Assembly (NCBI GenBank): GCA_018262985.1
Contig: JADFDI010000002.1
Span: forward strand, 1 to 64,000
DNA: 64,000 nucleotides
Origin: Spirochaetota bacterium
Lineage (GTDB): Bacteria > Spirochaetota > Spirochaetia > Treponematales > UBA12059
Reading direction: 5' to 3'
Shown: in pieces, positions 41,145 through 48,333 of the stretch
How the letters are laid out: each line of letters opens with the position of its first letter
Numbering within the stretch: position 1 is the stretch's first letter
Position numbers and translations under genes: made by a program
Notes under the pieces: generated by a model
The model's database searches: none
The model's input: only the letters and a program-made list of their open reading frames with translations
What the model was told of the DNA's origin: nothing

Positions 41145-42547
41145 CCGGCGAGCACCAGGCGGCGCACGGCTTCGCGGAAGCGGTCGCCGCGGTCGAACTC
41201 GTTGCGGAACATGCCGAAGCTCGTGCAGCCCGGCGAGAGCGCCACGACGTCCCCGGGCTCCGCGAGGGACGCCGCGCGGAGCACCGCCTCGTCGAGCTCG
41301 CCGAAGGGACCGTGGTACGCGATGCCGTCAGCGTCGAGCAGGGAGCGGATCTTCTCCGAACCCGTGCCCGCGAGGAGCACGACGTCCTTGGCCCTCGCGT
41401 AGGAAGCGCGTATGGCCGCGAAGTCCAGGCCCTTGTCGGTGCCCCCCGTGACGAGCACCACGGGTCGGTCGAAGGCGGCGAGCGCGGCTTCGACCGACTC
41501 CGGGACGGTGGCCGCGGAGTCGTTGCACCAGGCCACCCCGTCCTTTTCGGCGAAGACCTCGAGGCGGTGGGGGACGCCGGGGAAGCGCCCGAGCGCCTCC
41601 GCCACGCGGACCGGTTCCGCGCCCGCGAGCGTGGCGGCCAGTCCGGCCGCCAGCAGGTTGCGCCGGTTGTGCGCGCCCGGCACGAGCAGCCGGTCCGGGA
41701 GCACGCGCTCGGGCGAGGCGTCTGGTCGGAGGACCATGCCGCCGCCCGCGAGCTCGGCGCCCCAGGCGCCCTCTCCCAGGCGGTCCGCGTACCAGCGGAC
41801 CCGGGCCCGGGTTTCCGCGGCGAAGTCCCTGCCGTACGCGTCGTCGGCGTCGCAGACGGTGTACGCGTCGTTCTCCTGCTCTTCGTAGACGGCGCGCTTG
41901 TCGGCCAGATAGGCTTCCATGGTGCCGTAGCGGTCCAGGTGGTCCGGAACGATGCGCGTCAGCACCGAAACGCGGGGCTTGAGGAGGCCCCGGCCCTTGA
42001 GGTCGCCGAGCTGGAAGCTTGAGAGCTCGAGCACGCAGATGGCTCCCTCGAGCGCGCGGTCCACCAGGTCGAGCACGGAGACCGTGATGTTCCCCCCGAA
42101 CAGCACGCCCCGGTCCGGCAAGGCCTCCCTGAGCGCCCAGGCTATGGCGCTCGAGGTGGTCGACTTGCCCTTCGAGCCGGTGACGGCCACCAGGTCGGCG
42201 CGCGAGAGGGCGAGGAAGATCGATAGGTCCGTCTCGACGCGGCGCGCGGCTGCCAGGAACGGGGAATCGGGACGGACGCCGGGGTTCTTGACGACCAGGT
42301 CGGCGGACTGGAAATCGGCCAGCTCGTGGCGGCCGAGCACGTAGCGTATCGGCAGCCCGTCGAGCTGCCGGATCGAGGGTGCGAGCGTCTCGGCGTCCTT
42401 GCCGTCCGTCACGGTCACCTCGGCGCCGGCGCGAGCGAGGAAGCGCGCGCTGCCGAGGCCGCCGCCGTTGAGGCCGAGGCCCATGACGACCACCCGCATT
42501 CCCGCGAGGTCAGCCTTGCTGAGGGGTACTCCATTCCGGTACGGCAA
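41141..42547 (-). CDS. murD: UDP-N-acetylmuramoyl-L-alanine--D-glutamate ligase
   Basis: A 468-residue Mur ligase adding D-glutamate in peptidoglycan precursor synthesis. The N-terminal Rossmann motif is VVVMGLGLNGGGLGSARFLA. Later motifs: VVKNPGVRPDSPFLA, the ATP loop VTGSKGKST, LFGGNITVSVLD, ELSSFQL, PDHLDRYGTMEAYLADK with the carbamoylatable Lys, PGAHNRRNLLAA, PHRLEVF, NDSAATVPES, TGGTDKGLDF and LSPGCTSFGMF. I use the TTG at 42547 because AAGGAG lies seven bases before it, although it overlaps the upstream gene by 38 bases; the ATG at 42499 is the alternative. Separate from the murE-ddl pair. Confidence 0.95.
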   Translation of the reverse strand: MPYRNGVPLSKADLAGMRVVVMGLGLNGGGLGSARFLARAGAEVTVTDGKDAETLAPSIRQLDGLPIRYVLGRHELADFQSADLVVKNPGVRPDSPFLAAARRVETDLSIFLALSRADLVAVTGSKGKSTTSSAIAWALREALPDRGVLFGGNITVSVLDLVDRALEGAICVLELSSFQLGDLKGRGLLKPRVSVLTRIVPDHLDRYGTMEAYLADKRAVYEEQENDAYTVCDADDAYGRDFAAETRARVRWYADRLGEGAWGAELAGGGMVLRPDASPERVLPDRLLVPGAHNRRNLLAAGLAATLAGAEPVRVAEALGRFPGVPHRLEVFAEKDGVAWCNDSAATVPESVEAALAAFDRPVVLVTGGTDKGLDFAAIRASYARAKDVVLLAGTGSEKIRSLLDADGIAYHGPFGELDEAVLRAASLAEPGDVVALSPGCTSFGMFRNEFDRGDRFREAVRRLVLAG

Positions 42548-43487
42548 GCAGGAACTCCTTCATGTCGCGCTCGTTCAGGTAGGCTTCGACCGTGGAACCG
42601 CGCCAGGCGTCGCGCCACGCCTCCGGCACCCGGGCGCGGAGCTCGACGTAGTCGGCGAGCGACTCCGAGAACTTCGCCTCGCGAAGGGCCTGCTGCACGC
42701 GCTCCATCTCCGGGGCCAAGAAGGCGGCCGCGCGGTGGAGCTGCGGCAGGGCGCGCTTCCGGGCGTCGGCCTCGGGCACGGGAACGAAGCCGCAGACGGT
42801 CTTATACTTGCACGCGAGGGGGTAGAATGGGTAGACCTTGAGGCCGGCCGGCAGGAAGAGCTTCGTGAAGAATTTCGTCAGGTCGGCGTCCATCCAGATG
42901 CCGCGGACCGTGTAGCCCTTGCCGGATTCGCCGATCCAGGTCTGCGAGACGAGTTGCCGGATGCGGAAGCCGGTCAGTCGCTCGCCATCCTTCGCCAGCC
43001 CGGAGAGGGGGATCAGGTCGCTCTCCACGAAGAGCCTGCGAGTGGTGTAGGCCGCGGTGCGGTCGTTGTCGCCCCGGCCGGTCACCCGGGAGTCGAAAGG
43101 CCGCGGCAGGAGGTCGATCCGGAGCAGGTAGAGGTAGAGCTCGTCCTGGACCTTGTAGAGCTTGTAGAAGCAGGGTTTCAGTATCTCCGCGGGATCGAAG
43201 CAGTAGGCGAGGCCCCTGAAGAGTCCCGGCATGGCGGCTATCAGGCTGCGAGCGAAGGACCGGAAGGGCAGGGCGTATTCCGGCTTCGGGACGGGGACGC
43301 GGACGTCGTGGTGGATGGGGAAGGACGGGACCTGGATGTCGGCGCCCAGCTCGAGGAAGAACTCCTCGTTTTGGTTGAAGCGCATCGCGTACGGCGCGTT
43401 GCGCGCCGCTGAAGGGATGGAGGCGATGGCGGCGTTCACCGCGGGGTCGGTCGAGCCGACGCGAATCTCGTTGTGGAGTAGCTCCAT
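42510..43487 (-). CDS. Unknown conserved-looking cytoplasmic protein
   Basis: A 325-residue protein from the ATG at 43487. It has no signal peptide or membrane span. It is relatively low in Ala and rich in aromatic residues and Pro, which suggests a structured, conserved protein: [101 protein letters not shown] do not recognise the family. The 3' end overlaps the murD start region by 38 bases, so it is co-transcribed with murD, possibly linking it to the cell wall; that link is only positional. A promoter lies directly upstream. Confidence 0.75.
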   Translation of the reverse strand: MELLHNEIRVGSTDPAVNAAIASIPSAARNAPYAMRFNQNEEFFLELGADIQVPSFPIHHDVRVPVPKPEYALPFRSFARSLIAAMPGLFRGLAYCFDPAEILKPCFYKLYKVQDELYLYLLRIDLLPRPFDSRVTGRGDNDRTAAYTTRRLFVESDLIPLSGLAKDGERLTGFRIRQLVSQTWIGESGKGYTVRGIWMDADLTKFFTKLFLPAGLKVYPFYPLACKYKTVCGFVPVPEADARKRALPQLHRAAAFLAPEMERVQQALREAKFSESLADYVELRARVPEAWRDAWRGSTVEAYLNERDMKEFLLAVPEWSTPQQG

Positions 43488-43499
43488 GTTTTCCGGTCA

Positions 43500-43528
43500 A
43501 GTATAGCTCGGCGGCCGCCGGGAAGCAA
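43500..43528 (-). promoter_or_regulatory. Promoter of the 42510-murD operon
   Basis: On the minus strand: TTGCTT (43528-43523), 17-base spacer, TATACT (43505-43500), 12 bases before the ATG at 43487. Very short leader. Confidence 0.45.
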
Positions 43529-43569
43529 AAACGTTCTCCGCCGGACATCCGGAGGAAAACCTGCCCCGA

Positions 43570-43598
43570 TTGCCTTCGTCGCCCGGCGTGGCGATATT
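43570..43598 (+). promoter_or_regulatory. Candidate promoter of the ZIP transporter gene
   Basis: TTGCCT (43570-43575), 17-base spacer, GATATT (43593-43598). The leader of about 40 bases ends with AAAGGAAAG before the ATG at 43641. Confidence 0.4.
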
Positions 43599-43640
43599 TG
43601 TCCGACGGGATCGCCTCCCGGTCCCGAAAGGAAAGTTCCC

Positions 43641-44453
43641 ATGCTCGGATACCTTTCCGGACTTTCGCCGGTGCTCCAGGCCTTTTGGGCCACGCTTTTC
43701 ACCTGGCTCGTGACCGCCCTCGGGGCCGCGACCGTCCTCTTCTTCAAGTCCATCAACCGGAAGATCCTCGACGTGATGCTCGGCTTCGCGGGCGGAGTCA
43801 TGGTCGCGGCCAGCTTCTGGAGCCTGCTCGCGCCGAGCATCGCGCTTTCCGAGGAGATGGGCGTCGTCCCCTGGTTGCCGGCCGTGGTCGGCTTCCTCGC
43901 CGGAGGCCTCTTCCTCCGTCTGGTCGACCAGGTCCTGCCCCACCTCCATATCGACTACGAGCGCGTCGACGCCGAGGGCATCAAGACGGACTGGAAGCGG
44001 AGCGTGTTGCTCGTGCTGGCCATCACGCTCCACAACATCCCCGAGGGCCTCGCGGTCGGCGTCGGCTTCGGCGCCGTCGCGGCGGGCATCCCGGGCGCGG
44101 GGCTCGCCGGGGCGCTCGCACTCGCGCTCGGCATCGGACTCCAGAACTTCCCCGAGGGGGCCGCGGTCTCCATACCCCTGCGCCGCGACGGTATGGGGCG
44201 GGGCAAGGCGTTCTGGTACGGTCAGCTCTCGGGCGTGGTGGAGCCGGTCGCGGGCGTGCTCGGCGCCTTGCTGGTCGTGGCCATGCGCCCGGTCCTGCCC
44301 TACGCCCTCGCCTTCGCCGCCGGGGCCATGATCTACGTCGTCGTCGAGGAAGTGGTGCCGGAGAGCCAGCACCACGGCAACGGCGACCTCGCCACCGTCG
44401 GCACCATGGTCGGCTTCGCGACGATGATGCTCCTCGACGTAGCCTTGGGCTGA
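43641..44453 (+). CDS. ZIP-family divalent metal transporter
   Basis: A 270-residue inner membrane protein of the ZIP (ZupT) family, which imports zinc and other divalent metals. Eight hydrophobic segments can be traced. The two metal-binding helices carry [15 protein letters not shown] and [14 protein letters not shown], the hallmark H/QNxPEG pairs, and a later helix has [10 protein letters not shown]. The loop after helix 3 contains [13 protein letters not shown], a possible metal-sensing loop. There is a ribosome-binding site. No metal regulator is adjacent. Confidence 0.92.
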   Translation: MLGYLSGLSPVLQAFWATLFTWLVTALGAATVLFFKSINRKILDVMLGFAGGVMVAASFWSLLAPSIALSEEMGVVPWLPAVVGFLAGGLFLRLVDQVLPHLHIDYERVDAEGIKTDWKRSVLLVLAITLHNIPEGLAVGVGFGAVAAGIPGAGLAGALALALGIGLQNFPEGAAVSIPLRRDGMGRGKAFWYGQLSGVVEPVAGVLGALLVVAMRPVLPYALAFAAGAMIYVVVEEVVPESQHHGNGDLATVGTMVGFATMMLLDVALG

Positions 44454-44472
44454 GCGCCTTCTCCGTTACGGC

Positions 44473-46245
44473 TCAGGCCCCCGCGCCCCGCAGGTGCTCG
44501 GCTATGAACGCGGCGTACGCGGCGTTCGAAAGCAGGTCCTCGTGGCGGCCGGAGGCGACGATGCGACCTCCCTCGAGGTAGACCACGCGGTCGGCGTAGC
44601 GCAGGCTCGACATGCGGTGGGAGACCATCAGCACCGCCATGTCGGCGGAGATCTCGCGAAGGCGGGACATGAGGCGCTCCTCGTTGGCGGCGTCGAGGCT
44701 CGCGGTGATGTCGTCGAGGAGGAGCAGCGCGGGCTTCCGGGCTATCGCCCGCGCTATGGCGACGCGCTGCTTCTGCCCGCCCGAGAGCGAGACGCCCCGC
44801 TGCCCGACGCGCGTCGAATCCTTTTCCGGCATCGCGTCGATCTCGCCGGCCATCTGCGCCGCCTCGACGGCCTCCCTGAAGGTCGCGTCGCACGGCGCGT
44901 CGGAGCCGAGGTCGACGTTCTCGCGTATGGTCCCGGAGAACAGCAGGGCTTCCTGCGGCACGTAGCCGACCACGGCCCTCCAGGAGGAAGCGTCGAGCTC
45001 GCGGAGAGCGGTTCCGTTCACCTCGACGACCCCCGAGTCGGGGTCCACGAGCCCGGCCAGCGCCCTGACCAGGGTCGTCTTCCCCGAGCCCACCGGGCCG
45101 ACCACGCACACGCGCTCGCCCTTGCGGAGCCCGAAGTCCACCGAGTCGAGGGCCATCTCCTCCCTCCCCGGGTAGCTGAACGAGAGTCCCCTGGCTTCGA
45201 CCGAGTCGACCGACCGCACCCGGACCGGGTTCGCCGGAGGCGCGGGCTCGGGGTAGGCGTCCATCTCCTCGAGCCGGTCGATGTTGACGAAGGCCCGCTT
45301 GCCGGAGACGAAGAGCTGCGGCACGTCGAGGATGGGGTACACGAGCATGCCGAGGTAGTTGTAGAAGGCGTAGAAGGTGCCGATCGTGATTTCGCCGCGC
45401 GCCGCGAGGATGCCGCCCGCGAACACGATGCCGATCTGGGCCACCAGGTCGATGTACTGGTAGATGAGGTGCAGCACGGTCTCGAGCTTGATGACCGCGA
45501 GCTCCGTGGAGAAGCGCTTGTCGAGGGCGCGGTCGAAGAAGCGGACGTACTTCGGCTCGCAGGCGTAGGCCTTGATGACCCGCGCCCCCGAGAACGAAAG
45601 CTCGAGCTGGCTGTTGATGTCGCTGATCGCCTCCTGGTTCCTCCGGAAGGTGTCGTAGATGCGGTCCTGGGTGATCCAGAACACGGCGATCATGGCGGGC
45701 AGGGGCAGGACCGACCACAAGGTCAGCCTCGGGTGGATCAGGAACATGGCCCCGAGGCAGAACGCCACCTTCGAGATGGACTCCACGGCGCGGAAGATGC
45801 CCGAGCAGAGGAACCACGAAAGCTTGGGGAAGTCGTAGAGGTCGTCGGTCAGGCGCGTCACGACGTCGCCGGAGCGGAACGCCGCGAAGAAGCGGTGGTC
45901 CTTCGCCATGACCCGGGAGAAGTACTTGGTGCGGATCAGGTGCTCGAAGACGTTGTTGGTCAGGCCCCGGATGCCGGGGAAAAGGCCGGCCACGAGTCCG
46001 GCGGCGCCGACGGCCAGGAAGAGGAGGACGATGCGGTCGATCTCGTCCATGGCCTCGCCTCGGGCAGCGGCGCCGGTCTCGAGCGAGGCCTGCAGCGCGT
46101 CGAGCAGCAGTTTCGAAAGGAAGGGGTAGGTGACCGCCACCGCGCTCGAGAGCAGGGTCAGGAGGAAGAGGAGGGCGATCAGCGCCGGCCTTTCCCTCCA
46201 AATGCGCCAGATCCAGGCGATTCTCGACATGTTGGTGCCTTTCAT
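44473..46245 (-). CDS. ABC exporter half-transporter with degenerate ATPase site
   Basis: A 590-residue membrane-ATPase fusion: six transmembrane helices in residues 1-310, ATPase at about 350-580. Walker A is GPVGSGKTT and the signature LSGGQKQRVAIARAI is canonical. Walker B is LLLLDDITASLD, where the catalytic Glu after Walker B is replaced by Asp; the H-loop reads LMVSHRMSSL. The ATG at 46245 overlaps the upstream exporter gene by four bases (ATGA). The two products should form a heterodimer in which this subunit supplies the good signature motif and the partner supplies the catalytic Glu. Substrate is unknown; peptides, lipids or drugs are typical. Confidence 0.9.
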   Translation of the reverse strand: MKGTNMSRIAWIWRIWRERPALIALLFLLTLLSSAVAVTYPFLSKLLLDALQASLETGAAARGEAMDEIDRIVLLFLAVGAAGLVAGLFPGIRGLTNNVFEHLIRTKYFSRVMAKDHRFFAAFRSGDVVTRLTDDLYDFPKLSWFLCSGIFRAVESISKVAFCLGAMFLIHPRLTLWSVLPLPAMIAVFWITQDRIYDTFRRNQEAISDINSQLELSFSGARVIKAYACEPKYVRFFDRALDKRFSTELAVIKLETVLHLIYQYIDLVAQIGIVFAGGILAARGEITIGTFYAFYNYLGMLVYPILDVPQLFVSGKRAFVNIDRLEEMDAYPEPAPPANPVRVRSVDSVEARGLSFSYPGREEMALDSVDFGLRKGERVCVVGPVGSGKTTLVRALAGLVDPDSGVVEVNGTALRELDASSWRAVVGYVPQEALLFSGTIRENVDLGSDAPCDATFREAVEAAQMAGEIDAMPEKDSTRVGQRGVSLSGGQKQRVAIARAIARKPALLLLDDITASLDAANEERLMSRLREISADMAVLMVSHRMSSLRYADRVVYLEGGRIVASGRHEDLLSNAAYAAFIAEHLRGAGA

Positions 46246-48044
46246 GCCCGCGCCCCTCCGGTCCGGTTCGCGCCGTCAGGGGCGGCCTCGAGGTCGGGGA
46301 ACTGGAGCCGGACGAGCTCCGCGTACTCCGGCAGCGTGGCGAGCAGGTCCTCGTGCCGGCCGCGGGCGACGACGCGCCCGTCCTTGAAGAAAAGAATCTG
46401 GTCCGCCCTGAGTATGCTCGAGAGCCGGTGGGCCACGATGACCGCGGTCTTGCCCTCCAGCAGCTCGGCCATGCTCTCCTGGATGCGCCGTTCGGTCGCC
46501 ACGTCCACCGAGGCCGTGGCCTCGTCCATGACCACGAGCTCGGGCGAAAAGGCGACCGCCCGCGCGAAGGACACGAGCTGCTTCTCGCCGGTGGAGATGT
46601 TGCCGCCGCGTTCCGAGAGCTCGGAGAGCACCCCGCCGTGGAGACGGTCTACGAAGGCGTCGGCGTGCACGGTCTTGAGCGCCTGCCAGACGTCGGGCTC
46701 GCCGATCCGGTCGTCGTAGATGCGGACGTTCTCGAGCACGGAGCCCGGGAAGAGGTAGACGTCCTGGAGCACGAGGCCGATGGTGCGCCGCCACGAGGCC
46801 AGGTCGAAATCCTCGAGCGGCGTGCCGTCGACCAGGATGCCGCCGGCCGTGGGACGGTAGAAGCGGCAGAGCAGGCTCACGGTCGTGGTCTTGCCGGAGC
46901 CGGAGGGCCCGACCAGGGCGAGGGTCTTGCCCTTCTCGATGCTGAAGCTGACGTTCTCGAGGACCGGCTCCCCTTCCTTGTACGCGAACGTGACGTCGCG
47001 GAATTCGATCGAGCGCTCGAACGACGGCTTCCGTCCCGAGCCCGCGGGCTCCGGTTCGAGATCCATGATGCCGAAAATGCGGTCCATCGCGACGCGCGCC
47101 TGCTGAAGGCCCCGGATGTTCTCGGCTATGCCCATGAGGGGGTCGAAGAGGCGCTGCGCGTACGAGATGAAGACGAGCAGGGTGCCGATGGTCAGCGAGC
47201 CCTCCACGATGCCGGGCGCGAGGCGCGAGATGATGAGCGCCGTCATGAGCGGGCCGATGGCGAAGCCGAGGACGCTCATCGAGCCGTATTCGACGATGCC
47301 GGCCTTCATCTCGAGGTCGCGTTTTTCCCGCGAGGCTTTCCCGACCCGGCCGATCGCGTATCGGGCGCGGTCGAAGGCCCGTATCACCTCGATACCCTGC
47401 ACGAATTCCGTGACGGAGGCGACGGTCTCGGCGTAGAGCTTCCGCGCCTTCTCGTACCACGCGCGCAGCTTGTCGAAGAGGAAGATGACCAGGGCGAGGA
47501 CCGCGGGCATGGGCAGGACGAGGTAGAAGGCGGCCGTGGGCTCCATCGCGAACATGACGGCGATCATGCCCGCGAGGAAGATCGAGGAGCCGAGCAGGTA
47601 GATGCCGACGTTGGAGAAGAACTGCCTGAGCTTCTCGGAATCGCTCTCGACGCGGGCCATGAGCTCGCCGACCTGGTGGCCGTCGAACCAGGCCACCGGC
47701 AGCGAGAGCATGCGGGAGAAGAGCTCGCGCTTGATCTTCGTCACCACGGAGAGCCCGAGCTTCGCGATCGCGATGGTCTGCCAGTAGGTGAGGCCGCCCA
47801 TGACCAGCACGAGGCCGAGGTAGGAGAGCGCCAGGCGGAGCATGCGCGGCACGTCGCCCGCGGGGATGGCCTCGTCCACGATCCTTCGCAGGATGAGGGG
47901 GCCGGCGAGCTGGGCGCCGGAGACGAGCAGCATGGCCCCGAGGCCGGCCGCGAAGAGGCCCCGGCTGTCCGCCATGTAGGCCAGGAGTCGCGAGAGTGGA
48001 ACGGAGGGCTTTTTCTTCTTCGGTTTCGCTTCCGCCGTGGTCAT
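46242..48044 (-). CDS. ABC exporter half-transporter with degenerate signature motif
   Basis: A 600-residue partner of the downstream exporter. The N-terminus is basic (TTAEAKPKKKKPSVPLS), followed by six membrane helices and the ATPase domain. Walker A is GPSGSGKTT and Walker B LVVMDEATASVD keeps the catalytic Glu. The signature region reads ISTGEKQLVSFARAV instead of LSGGQ, so the site that uses this motif is degenerate. This division of defects matches heterodimeric exporters of the TmrAB/LmrCD type. The ATG at 48044 has no ribosome-binding site, but TATGAT lies eight bases upstream. First gene of a two-gene operon. Confidence 0.9.
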   Translation of the reverse strand: MTTAEAKPKKKKPSVPLSRLLAYMADSRGLFAAGLGAMLLVSGAQLAGPLILRRIVDEAIPAGDVPRMLRLALSYLGLVLVMGGLTYWQTIAIAKLGLSVVTKIKRELFSRMLSLPVAWFDGHQVGELMARVESDSEKLRQFFSNVGIYLLGSSIFLAGMIAVMFAMEPTAAFYLVLPMPAVLALVIFLFDKLRAWYEKARKLYAETVASVTEFVQGIEVIRAFDRARYAIGRVGKASREKRDLEMKAGIVEYGSMSVLGFAIGPLMTALIISRLAPGIVEGSLTIGTLLVFISYAQRLFDPLMGIAENIRGLQQARVAMDRIFGIMDLEPEPAGSGRKPSFERSIEFRDVTFAYKEGEPVLENVSFSIEKGKTLALVGPSGSGKTTTVSLLCRFYRPTAGGILVDGTPLEDFDLASWRRTIGLVLQDVYLFPGSVLENVRIYDDRIGEPDVWQALKTVHADAFVDRLHGGVLSELSERGGNISTGEKQLVSFARAVAFSPELVVMDEATASVDVATERRIQESMAELLEGKTAVIVAHRLSSILRADQILFFKDGRVVARGRHEDLLATLPEYAELVRLQFPDLEAAPDGANRTGGARA

Positions 48045-48052
48045 GGCGGTCG

Positions 48053-48058
48053 ATCATA
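48053..48058 (-). promoter_or_regulatory. -10 box before the ABC exporter operon, leaderless type
   Basis: TATGAT on the minus strand (48058-48053), eight bases before the ATG at 48044; no ribosome-binding site. The -35 is weak. Confidence 0.4.
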
Positions 48059-48198
48059 CCGAGGCGCCCGGGGAGCGGGAAGCGGGGGCGCGGAAAAAAC
48101 GCGGCGTTTTCGAAAACGTCGCTCGGCCTCCACCGGGCTGCTTCGCCGAACCCGGTCCGACGGCCGGGCGAGGGCTTCCCGGGCGGTCCGGTTTCGCC

Positions 48199-48229
48199 TT
48201 GACAGTCCGCGAATACCGTGCGGTATTGG
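48199..48229 (+). promoter_or_regulatory. Promoter of the flavoprotein dehydrogenase operon
   Basis: A consensus TTGACA (48199-48204), a long 19-base spacer, then TATTGG (48224-48229). The long spacer is the kind used by regulators that act between the two boxes. Confidence 0.5.
48212..48227. promoter_or_regulatory. Perfect 16-base palindromic operator
   Basis: AATACCG (48212-48218), TG, CGGTATT (48221-48227): a perfect inverted repeat with seven-base arms overlapping the spacer and the -10 box. The position fits a repressor or a MerR-type activator site controlling the dehydrogenase genes. Confidence 0.6.
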
Positions 48230-48333
48230 ATTGGCCCGACGGAGGAACGTCCCCGGCGCGGAATCCGCGCCGCAGGCGGCGGCTACCGTCACCCCGGGGG
48301 GAGGTCCTGCCTCCCCCGTCCACGGAGCATCCC

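Noticed and set aside
41141..42547. murD starting at ATG 42499
   Set aside because: It would begin right at the Rossmann strand; TTG 42547 has AAGGAG seven bases upstream and gives a normal N-terminus, so I prefer it, though not decisively.
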